Positions 7,990 through 16,419 of a stretch of 64,000 nt of DNA are shown here, piece by piece. Position numbers and translations under genes: made by a program. The notes under the pieces are model-generated. The model searched no databases, was not told where the DNA came from, and saw only the letters and a program-made list of their open reading frames with translations. Position 1 is the first letter of the stretch; every line of letters starts with the position of its first letter. The stretch comes from Blastocatellia bacterium (GTDB taxonomy: Bacteria > Acidobacteriota > Blastocatellia > Chloracidobacteriales > Chloracidobacteriaceae), in NCBI GenBank assembly GCA_019695185.1, contig JAIBAN010000013.1:1-64000 (forward strand). Direction: 5' to 3'.

Positions 7990-10900
7990 ATGAAGCTGAA
8001 ACAAACCCTCCGCTGTGTTTTCTTTGTTTTGGGAATCGGTGTGCTGCTGTGGAGCGGTAGACCCATCCAGGCTGACCGGCCAGCGCAACCCCCGGTTCCG
8101 CACCTGACCAATTCTCCGTCACCACAGGCGACGGTCGGGGAACTGGAACTGATTTCCAAGGCAGCCCCAGGGCAGACCAGCAATGCTGTGGAGTTAACTA
8201 TTTTTTACCAGGATGGGGAATTCCCTGATTATTTCCGATTTTCGTCCAATGACGATGGGCGGTTTATTGCTTTTGCCAGCCAAAATACCACGATTGTTCC
8301 AGGGCAAGCAGACACCCCCAATAGTGACGATGTGTTTTTGGCGGACCGGCAAACCGGAGTGGTAACGCTGGTGAGCCATTCAATCCTCTCACCCGTGCAG
8401 GCGGCCAACCGGGTGTTTAACCTCGGCGGTTTTCCAATCGTCAGCGGAGACGGGCGGTATGTCGTGTTTTTGAGTGATTCCACCGATTTGGTGGCCGGTG
8501 TGACGTACCCGGTTGTCGGTGTTCGAAATCTCTATTTGTATGACCGGATGACCGGAACCAACACACTCGTCAGTCGGTCAGCCGTTACGGCAAACGCCGC
8601 CGCCAATGGTACCTGCAATTACAAAGTTCCTGTGAAAATCAGCACCGATGGCCGGTATATTGCTTTTGTCAGCGATGCGACTGATTTAGTGTCGGGGCAA
8701 TCCGACAGCCAAAGGGGGTTTCATGTTTTTCTTTTTGACCGGGTAACCGGCGTGATGGCGCTGGTGGACCACACGGCTGCCTCACTCACCACCAGCGGAG
8801 ACGGTAATGCCGGGTCTCTTGAAATGACCCCGGATGGCCAATCGATTGTCTTTTCCAGTTCGGCCACCAACCTTGTGCCGGGACAGAACAGCCCGCCCAA
8901 TTCCAGCCATGTCTTTGTGTACAACCGGGCGACCCAGGCTACCATGCTGGTCAGCCGGGCCTCCGGTTCACCCGCTGCCGCCAATGGTTCTTCCCGCCGT
9001 CCGAAAATCAGTACCAACGGGCAAATCGTGGTTTTTGAAAGTTACGCGACGAATCTGGTGTCCGGTTTCAGTGACACCAATGGTGTGAATGGAAGTGATA
9101 TTTTCAGGGCCGACCTGTCCACTGGAATCACTACGCTGGTGAGCCACATCCCCAGTTCGGCTTCGACCACTGGGAACGGCGATTCAATCCTTCCTGAAAT
9201 CAGCGCAGACGGAAGCGTTATTGTGTATCAAAGTCAGGCCGGTAACCTAGTGCCCGGGCAGCTCGATGGCAGCCTGACAAATGATGTTTTCCTATTTAAC
9301 CATCTGGCGGGGACCACCACTCTGGTCTCGCACGCACCGGGGAATCCCGTCATGTCAGGGGCAGGAACGGTTGACCAAAACTATCCTTTGGCCCTGAGTC
9401 GGGATGGCAAATGGGTGGCTTACGAGGCACTGAGCACATCAAATTTGGTAGCGGGACAGGTTGACCAGCGCCCGGACCATCAAACACCCCAGGTCTTTGT
9501 GTTTGACCGGTTGGATGGAACCAACCGCCTTGGCAGCCACAAATACGGTGTTCCTGCCACCACGGGATACAATCGAGACCTTTTTCCTCCGCTGAAATTC
9601 GCCGGAGCCACCAGTCTGGTGTTGTTTGCAGGTGATTTTTTGGATTTGACGACTCCCCCTTTTCCCTCGAATGCCCAATGGCTTCGCCTTTTTGGCTTTG
9701 ATGCTCAGTCTGGTCAGGTGTCCATTGAATCCCACAGAAGTTCGGATCTGTCTGGGTTTTCTATTTCTGGCAATGGTGGGTCTTTGGGGATAAAGACAAG
9801 TGTTGATGGGCGGTATGTGGTTTTCACAAGTTACGCCACCAACTTGGTTTCACTCCCAACAGGCACTCCATACGGTTATGTTGGGAACCATTTGTTTTTG
9901 GCGGACCGGGCTACTGGAATGGTGACCTTGGTCAGCCATGCTACCGGATTGCCCACCACAACTGCCAATCATGATGCCATCTTTCCATCTCAAGACGGGA
10001 TGAGCCGGGATGGGAGGTATATTGTTTTTTCCAGTTTTGCTTCCAATCTGGTAGAAGGACAAACAGACTCAAGCTTCAGTTCTGACATTTTTCTCTATGA
10101 CCGTCTGACTGCGACTACGCGATTGGTCAGCCATCAGGCCAATTCAGCTACAACTGCTGGGAATGGTGGTTCGGATTCGCCTTGTCTGAGTCTGGACGGA
10201 CGATTTCTGGTCTTTAACAGTCAGGCGACCGATTTGGTTTCGGGGGTGACCTATCCTACTGTGGGACCCAACACTTTCCTTTATAACATTGACACCGGAA
10301 CCACGACCCTGGTCAGCCATGCTGCCGGTTCTCCTGTCATGGCGGCCAACGGTGCCACCGCCAATGCCAGTCCCGTCATTTCCGCTGATGGGAGTACGGT
10401 TGCTTTTGTCAGCACAGCCACCAACCTGGTGACAGGTCAGCCGGTCACGAATCACTTGAATGATGTGTTTGCCTACTCGGTTGCGAACCAAACCATCGTG
10501 CTGGCTAGCCGCCCTGCATTTCCCCAGAGCACCGTAAGCGGGTTGAATGGCTCCCTGAATATGAGCCGGGATGGAAACTGGCTGGCTTTTGTCAGTAGTG
10601 CCGGGAATTTGATAGCCGGGCAGAACACCAGCAACAAGGCACAGGTGTTCCTTTTCAATCGTGCTGCCAATACCACCCAACTGGTCAGCCACATTCCGGC
10701 TGCTGTGACCACTGGAGGCAATGACACTTGTGCAAATCCTTCCATGAGTGTGGATGGTGGGTGGATTGCCTTTCACAGTCGGGCAACCGACCTCATTTCA
10801 GGACAGGTTGATACAGCTTCCACAGATGATGTTTTTGTATTTGACCGGGCAACTGGCAATGTGATGTTGGTGAGTCATCCAGTCGGCAGTTCCTCCAGCA

Positions 10901-12048
10901 CAGCCACCGGAAGTTTCCCGGTCATCAGTCAAAGCGGAACTGCCATTGCGTTTCTCAGTACAGCCCCGAACCTGGTGGCGGGCCAGGTTGATGACTCAAT
11001 CACCGGAGATCTTTTTCTGTTTGACCGCACCACTGGAGTCACCAGTTTGGTCAGTCATGAAGCTGGATTTCCTTTGAAGGCAGCCGGAAAAAATACATAT
11101 TCTGGTGGCTTCAGCAGTTCGGAAAATATCCTGGTTTTTTCGAGTGGCGGCTCCAGCCTGGTGGCAAATGATGGAAACGAAACCAGTGACGTATTTGTCG
11201 CTCCATTAGGACTGGTCAACCTCAATTTCCCAACGGTGAACCCGGCGGTTGGAGTGACCCGGCAGCAGGGCAGCACCGGAACCAACTCCGTTTTGGCTGC
11301 CGTAAGCGACGTTGAGACCTTAGCCGGTGCGCTGCCGGTGGCGGTGACGGCTCCCACCGGCATCAGTGTCACCGGGCTGACCAACAATGGAGGAACCGTT
11401 TCGGCCACCATCACGGCAGCCTGCGGGGCTCCGCTTGGTTCCAATTCCTTGATTCTCCGAGTGACGGATGGAGATGGCAACATCACTTCGACTGCTGTGA
11501 CTGTGACCATCACCGCCAACACGCCGCCCACGGTGGGCAGCTATCAGGCAGTGAATGTGGCGCTGGGCAGCCCGACGACGGTGACGCCGAGCGCGCCTCC
11601 AACGGATAACGGGACGGTGGCAACCGTGACAGTGGCGGCTTCGGCTGGTTTCAGCGGACCGCTGACGGTCAATCCGGCCACGGGAATGGTGTCCTTCACC
11701 GCCGGACTGGAAGGCACTTTTACCATCACTGTCACCGCCACGGACAACTGCGGCAGTACCACCCAGCAGACTTTTGCCGTGACGGTGCTGCCCTTTGGCA
11801 AAGGGCCAGTCATCAACTCACTTTCACCAATCAGCGGACCAGCCGGGACCGCCGTGACGATTTCCGGTCTCAATCTGACCGGAGTCACCCAGGTCACTTT
11901 CAACGGGAGGCCCGCTGCCTTCACCGTCAATGCAGCCACCCAAATCACGGCCACCGTCCCGATTGGAGCCGCCACCGGCCCGGTCGCCGTCGCCGGACCC
12001 AACGGAGCCGCCACCGGCCCGGTCTTTACCGTGATTCGGACCAAGTAA
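7990..12048 (+). CDS. Secreted PD40-repeat protein with about 16 blades, Ig-like and IPT/TIG domains (paralogue 3)
   Basis: This exported protein of about 1352 residues has the same layout as paralogue 2: signal peptide MKLKQTLRCVFFVLGIGVLL, about 16 PD40-type repeats, two Ig-like domains and IPT/TIG ending FTVIRTK. The first Ig-like domain (NLNFPTVNPAVGVTRQQGST) is nearly identical to that of paralogue 1, not to the adjacent paralogues 2 and 4 (NLNYPTV..., SSSVLGTVSDAQSPPGSL). The array is therefore mosaic. The start at 7990 is chosen for the signal peptide; 7975 is an in-frame alternative. Ligand unknown. Confidence 0.85.
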   Translation: MKLKQTLRCVFFVLGIGVLLWSGRPIQADRPAQPPVPHLTNSPSPQATVGELELISKAAPGQTSNAVELTIFYQDGEFPDYFRFSSNDDGRFIAFASQNTTIVPGQADTPNSDDVFLADRQTGVVTLVSHSILSPVQAANRVFNLGGFPIVSGDGRYVVFLSDSTDLVAGVTYPVVGVRNLYLYDRMTGTNTLVSRSAVTANAAANGTCNYKVPVKISTDGRYIAFVSDATDLVSGQSDSQRGFHVFLFDRVTGVMALVDHTAASLTTSGDGNAGSLEMTPDGQSIVFSSSATNLVPGQNSPPNSSHVFVYNRATQATMLVSRASGSPAAANGSSRRPKISTNGQIVVFESYATNLVSGFSDTNGVNGSDIFRADLSTGITTLVSHIPSSASTTGNGDSILPEISADGSVIVYQSQAGNLVPGQLDGSLTNDVFLFNHLAGTTTLVSHAPGNPVMSGAGTVDQNYPLALSRDGKWVAYEALSTSNLVAGQVDQRPDHQTPQVFVFDRLDGTNRLGSHKYGVPATTGYNRDLFPPLKFAGATSLVLFAGDFLDLTTPPFPSNAQWLRLFGFDAQSGQVSIESHRSSDLSGFSISGNGGSLGIKTSVDGRYVVFTSYATNLVSLPTGTPYGYVGNHLFLADRATGMVTLVSHATGLPTTTANHDAIFPSQDGMSRDGRYIVFSSFASNLVEGQTDSSFSSDIFLYDRLTATTRLVSHQANSATTAGNGGSDSPCLSLDGRFLVFNSQATDLVSGVTYPTVGPNTFLYNIDTGTTTLVSHAAGSPVMAANGATANASPVISADGSTVAFVSTATNLVTGQPVTNHLNDVFAYSVANQTIVLASRPAFPQSTVSGLNGSLNMSRDGNWLAFVSSAGNLIAGQNTSNKAQVFLFNRAANTTQLVSHIPAAVTTGGNDTCANPSMSVDGGWIAFHSRATDLISGQVDTASTDDVFVFDRATGNVMLVSHPVGSSSSTATGSFPVISQSGTAIAFLSTAPNLVAGQVDDSITGDLFLFDRTTGVTSLVSHEAGFPLKAAGKNTYSGGFSSSENILVFSSGGSSLVANDGNETSDVFVAPLGLVNLNFPTVNPAVGVTRQQGSTGTNSVLAAVSDVETLAGALPVAVTAPTGISVTGLTNNGGTVSATITAACGAPLGSNSLILRVTDGDGNITSTAVTVTITANTPPTVGSYQAVNVALGSPTTVTPSAPPTDNGTVATVTVAASAGFSGPLTVNPATGMVSFTAGLEGTFTITVTATDNCGSTTQQTFAVTVLPFGKGPVINSLSPISGPAGTAVTISGLNLTGVTQVTFNGRPAAFTVNAATQITATVPIGAATGPVAVAGPNGAATGPVFTVIRTK

Positions 12049-12058
12049 ATCCACCATC

Positions 12059-12111
12059 GCAGGGCCTGGAGCCTTTCCCGGCCCTGCCTTCCCACAGGGG
12101 AATACCTGTGG
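12059..12111 (+). terminator. Two tandem hairpins after paralogue 3
   Basis: GCAGGGCC (12059-12066) pairs with GGCCCTGC (12080-12087); CCACAGG (12092-12098) pairs with CCTGTGG (12105-12111). This is the third copy of the spacer structure and is almost identical to copy 1. Confidence 0.45.
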
Positions 12112-12208
12112 CGCAGTCAGAAAAATTTGCTTCACCCCGCAGCAACAATATCCCGAACCGTTGGTCCTCAACCCTGGGGACTGGTTTCTGGTCATGAGAG
12201 AAAAAAAT

Positions 12209-15200
12209 ATGAAGCTGAAACAAACCCTTCGCTGTGTTTTCTTGATTTTGGGAATCGGTGTGCTGCTGTGGGGTGGCAGACCCACCCGGGCCGACCAGCC
12301 TGCGGAAACCCCGGTTCCGCACCTGACCCACTCCCCAACCCCGCAGGTGACCCAGGCACCGCTGGAATTGATTTCCAAAGCGGCCCCAGGGCAGGCAACA
12401 AATGCTGTTTTTCTGAGGTCCGTTGCTCTAGCCCAGGGTGAAGAGCTGCAAGCGAAATATGCCGTCAGTGACGATGGCCGGTTTGTTGCGTTTGTTAGTG
12501 AGGTGGGCAGTGTGGTGGCCGGACAAGAAGATGAAGGTTCAAGGGGGAACGATGTCTTTCTGGCAGACCGTCAGACCGGTGTGGTGAAATTGGTCAGTCA
12601 TGCAACCACATCACCAGTGAAGGCTTGCAATAGCGGATACGATGGTGTGACCGGTTGGGTTGGCATCAGTGGCGACGGGCGGTATGTGGCATTTCTCAGT
12701 ACCGCCACGGATTTGGTTCCGGGGATTACCTATCCTTATCCTTACACTACTCATCCTAATAACCAAAATGTCTATTTGTATGACCGGCTAAACGGCACTA
12801 ATCTGCTGGTTAGCCGGTCGGCTGCTTCAGCCACGACTGCTGGGAACGGTGGCTGCCCTACGAGTGATTACAGACTGAAAGTCAGCGCAGATGGCCGGTA
12901 TGTGGTGTTTGCCAGCTATGCCACGGATTTGGTGGCGGGTCAAATGGTTGGCGGGGCACCCTTTAGCTATCCCAATTTGTTTCTGTTTGACCGGGTGACC
13001 GGCGTGACGGCTCTGGTCAGTCATACCGCAGCGTCCCTGACCACAACCGGAAACGGGTTGGTAAGAAATCCCTTTGAGATGACCCCGGATGGCCAGTGGA
13101 TTGTCTTTGCCAGTACCAGCACCGATCACGTGCCAGGACAGAACAACCCGCCCGATTCCACCAATGTCTTTCTGTACAATCGGGCGACCCAGGCCATCAC
13201 CCTGGTCAGCCATGCCGCCGGGCTATCCACTGCCGTTGGCGGTGGTTCTCCAAAAATCAGCGCTGATGGCAAAACTGTGGTTTTTGTGGGTGGTTCCCCA
13301 AATCTGGCTCTGGGTCTCGCCGACACCAATGGATTTGGAACTGATATTTTCAGTGCCAATCTGACTACTGGAACCATCACGCTGGTCAGTCACATTCCCG
13401 GCTCGGCTCTGACCACGGGAAATGGTTCTTCAGAGCTACCGGAAATGAGCGCCGACGGAAACATCATTGTGTATCGCAGTACAGCCAGTGATTTGGTGCC
13501 AGGGCAGATTGACAACAATTTAAGGACTGATGCGTTTCTGTTTGACCGCCGGACAGGGGCCACCACGCTGGTGTCACATGCACCAGGGAATCCGGTTATG
13601 TCGGGAGCCGATTTTGGTATTATTGATCATCTCTCGCCATTCGCATTGAGTCAGGACGGAAGATGGGTAGCCTATCATGCATTAGGTAACACCAACTTGG
13701 TGGCTGGGCAGATTGACCAGAGCACGGATTACCCAACACCACAACTTTTTGTGTATGACCGGTTGGATGGCACCAATCGTCTGGCCACTCATAAATATGG
13801 AGCACTCACTACGACTGGGTTGGGCAGTGGATTATTAACCATTCCGATTTTTGCTGGGACAAACGGTTTCGTGCTCTTCCAGGGCGCTTTGGTGGACCTC
13901 ACTGCCATTCCACTCAGCAACCTCGATTATATCTGGCTGTTTGGGTTTGACCCCAATTCGGGACTGGTGTCAATGGAATCCCTGCGGAGTGCGGATGCGC
14001 CCCCCTCGATTTCCGGCAATGGCCATTCCTATGGAATCGATGCCAGCGCTGACGGTCGCTTTGTCGCTTTTACCAGCAGTTCGACAAATCTGGTTCCTGG
14101 ACAAATCAACCGGACGGGTAATTTCTTAAGGAGCGTTTTTCTGGCAGACCGGGCTACTGGAACAACGACCCTCGTGAGCCATGCCGACAGGCTCCCCACT
14201 ACCACAGCTAATGACGGCTCATATGAAGGAACTATCAGCAAAGACGGGCGGTTTATCGGATTTGTCAGCTCTGCCACCAACTTGGTCGCAGAGCAGGTTA
14301 AGATAGGTTTCGGAAGCGATATTTTTCTCTATGACCGGTTGACGGAGACCACCCGGCTGGTCAGCCATCAGGCCAATTCCACCATGACTGGCGGAAATGG
14401 CGAGTCATCCCGACCAGCCTTGAGTGCAGACGGGCGCTGGCTGGTCTTTGTCAGCAGTGCCACCAATCTGGTTGCCGGGGCAACGTATGGCAACACTGGA
14501 CCCCACCTCTTTCTGTACAACCTGGAAAGCGGAACCATCAGGCTGGTCAGTCATGCGGCTGATTCCTTGGTGGCGGCAGGAAACGGGGGGACCAATACCA
14601 ATATCAATCCGGTCATTTCAGCCGATGGCAGCACGATTGCCTATGTCAGTCGGGCCACCAACCTGGTGGCCGGGCAAGGGGTCACCAACCACCTGGACGA
14701 CCTGTTTGTCTATTCGGTTTCCAATCAGACGAACGTCCTGGCCAGTCGCCCGGCCTTCCCGCAAAGCACCGTCAGCGGGCGCATCCAGCAGTATCAAGCC
14801 CTGGCGATAAGCAGCGACGGGAACTGGCTGGGATTTGGCAGCAATGCCGGGAATCTGGTGGCCGGACAAACCACCAATAATCTCTATCAGGTATTCCTGT
14901 TTAACCGCACCACCGGCACCACCCAACTCGTCAGTCACATTCCTGGTTTCCCTGCAACCGGAGGAAATGGGGATTCAGGGGGGCCATCTATCAGCAACGA
15001 TGGAAGTCTGATGGTTTTCAACAGTACTGCTCAAAACCTTACCCCAGGGCAGATTGACTCAGTTTCCACAGCAGATGTCTTTTCCTTTGACCGGGCCACC
15101 GGCAGTGTCATTCTGATTAGTCATATTGCCAATTCACCAGTGAGAACCGGGGGGGGAGGCATTGGCTCCATTACCCCCAATGGTACAGCCATTGCTTTTT

Positions 15201-16300
15201 ATAGTGTTGCACCGAATCTGATGCCAGGGCAGGTGGATTCTTCCGACACAGGGGATTTGTTCCTGTTTGAACGGGCAACTGGCATGACCAGCTTGGTGAG
15301 CCATAAGCCAGGATTGCCTTTGGTGGCTATCGGGTTTAATTATTTTACTTTCCCCAGCAATGTCACCACTTTGGAAAATGCTCTGGTTCTGGATAGTCCT
15401 GCTTCCAATCTGGTATCCAATGATGGGAACGGGTTTAGTGATGTATTTGTGGCCCCGCTGGGACTGGTCAACCTCAACTACCCGACAGTTTCCGCCGCCA
15501 ATGGACTCACCCGGCAGCAGGGGAGCACGGGAAGCAGTTCAATTTTGGCGACAGTGAGCGATGCGCAGTCACCCCCCGGTTCCTTGCAGGTGGCGGTCAC
15601 CACTCCCACCGGAATCAGCGTGACAGGGCTGGTCAACCAGAATGGAACCATCAGCGGAACCATCACGGCTGGCTGCGGAGCACCACTTGGGCTCAACACT
15701 CTGGTGCTACGGGTAACCAACGGTGGCGGGAATTTCACGGAAGCTGCGGTCCAGGTCAATGTCACAGCCAACACACCGCCCACGGTGGGAAGCTATCCGG
15801 CGGTCTCTGTTTCTTTGAATGCACCCATCACGGTAACTCCTTCTGTTTCCCCAGGTGACAACGGAACGGTGGCAGCGGTGACAGTAATATCTTCCCCCGG
15901 CTTCAGCGGGCCGCTGACGGTCAATCCGGTCAACGGGGTGGTGTCCTTCACCGCCGGAGCGGAAGGCACTTTCACCCTCACCGTCACCGCCACGGACAAC
16001 TGCGGCAGCACCACTCAGCAGAGCTTTTCGGTAACAGTGTTGCCCTTTGGCAAAGGTCCGGTCATCAACTCCCTTTCACCAATCAGTGGACCAGCCGGGA
16101 CCTCCGTGACGATTTCCGGTCTTAACCTGACTGGAGTCACCCAGGTCACTTTCAACGGGAGGCCCGCCGCCTTCACCGTCAATTCGGCCACCCAAATCAC
16201 GGCCACTGTGCCGGTCGGAGCCGCCACCGGACCGGTTGCCGTGGCCGGACCCAACGGAGCCGCCACCGGACCGGTCTTTACCGTGATTCGGACCAAGTAG
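12209..16300 (+). CDS. Secreted PD40-repeat protein with 16 blades, Ig-like and IPT/TIG domains (paralogue 4)
   Basis: This exported protein of about 1363 residues starts with MKLKQTLRCVFLILGIGVLL. Sixteen PD40-type repeats, two Ig-like domains and a C-terminal IPT/TIG domain ending FTVIRTK follow. It is closest to paralogue 2 over most of its length, including a 347-bp stretch without differences (14603-14949 against 6131-6477). Its second Ig-like domain starts with a divergent segment (SVSLNAPITVTPSVSPGDNG) where the other three share one sequence. It is the last gene of the array; the conserved hairpin spacer is missing behind it and an ATACCCG repeat array stands there instead. Confidence 0.85.
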   Translation: MKLKQTLRCVFLILGIGVLLWGGRPTRADQPAETPVPHLTHSPTPQVTQAPLELISKAAPGQATNAVFLRSVALAQGEELQAKYAVSDDGRFVAFVSEVGSVVAGQEDEGSRGNDVFLADRQTGVVKLVSHATTSPVKACNSGYDGVTGWVGISGDGRYVAFLSTATDLVPGITYPYPYTTHPNNQNVYLYDRLNGTNLLVSRSAASATTAGNGGCPTSDYRLKVSADGRYVVFASYATDLVAGQMVGGAPFSYPNLFLFDRVTGVTALVSHTAASLTTTGNGLVRNPFEMTPDGQWIVFASTSTDHVPGQNNPPDSTNVFLYNRATQAITLVSHAAGLSTAVGGGSPKISADGKTVVFVGGSPNLALGLADTNGFGTDIFSANLTTGTITLVSHIPGSALTTGNGSSELPEMSADGNIIVYRSTASDLVPGQIDNNLRTDAFLFDRRTGATTLVSHAPGNPVMSGADFGIIDHLSPFALSQDGRWVAYHALGNTNLVAGQIDQSTDYPTPQLFVYDRLDGTNRLATHKYGALTTTGLGSGLLTIPIFAGTNGFVLFQGALVDLTAIPLSNLDYIWLFGFDPNSGLVSMESLRSADAPPSISGNGHSYGIDASADGRFVAFTSSSTNLVPGQINRTGNFLRSVFLADRATGTTTLVSHADRLPTTTANDGSYEGTISKDGRFIGFVSSATNLVAEQVKIGFGSDIFLYDRLTETTRLVSHQANSTMTGGNGESSRPALSADGRWLVFVSSATNLVAGATYGNTGPHLFLYNLESGTIRLVSHAADSLVAAGNGGTNTNINPVISADGSTIAYVSRATNLVAGQGVTNHLDDLFVYSVSNQTNVLASRPAFPQSTVSGRIQQYQALAISSDGNWLGFGSNAGNLVAGQTTNNLYQVFLFNRTTGTTQLVSHIPGFPATGGNGDSGGPSISNDGSLMVFNSTAQNLTPGQIDSVSTADVFSFDRATGSVILISHIANSPVRTGGGGIGSITPNGTAIAFYSVAPNLMPGQVDSSDTGDLFLFERATGMTSLVSHKPGLPLVAIGFNYFTFPSNVTTLENALVLDSPASNLVSNDGNGFSDVFVAPLGLVNLNYPTVSAANGLTRQQGSTGSSSILATVSDAQSPPGSLQVAVTTPTGISVTGLVNQNGTISGTITAGCGAPLGLNTLVLRVTNGGGNFTEAAVQVNVTANTPPTVGSYPAVSVSLNAPITVTPSVSPGDNGTVAAVTVISSPGFSGPLTVNPVNGVVSFTAGAEGTFTLTVTATDNCGSTTQQSFSVTVLPFGKGPVINSLSPISGPAGTSVTISGLNLTGVTQVTFNGRPAAFTVNSATQITATVPVGAATGPVAVAGPNGAATGPVFTVIRTK

Positions 16301-16306
16301 GACGTT

Positions 16307-16413
16307 CGGGTATCAGGTATCAGGTCCATCCAAGTGAAAGCTCAGACTTTTCACCTGCTCCCGATTCAATATTCCAGAATTGGGAAACCCGATACCCGAT
16401 ACCCGATACCCGA
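16307..16413. repeat. Inverted heptamer array, ATACCCG type
   Basis: The left arm (16307-16325) has about two units of GGTATCA. The right arm (16388-16413) has CGATACC units repeated at period 7, the imperfect reverse complement. The pair lies between the converging ends of paralogue 4 and the MFS-hydrolase gene and nearly fills the gap. Confidence 0.75.
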
Positions 16414-16419
16414 AATGAC

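Noticed and set aside
7324-8103. 259-residue minus-strand frame across the end of paralogue 2
   Set aside because: Antisense shadow of the GC-rich Ig/TIG repeats; the same shadow appears in all four copies (for example 3058-3609, 11544-12095) and has no SD or domain.
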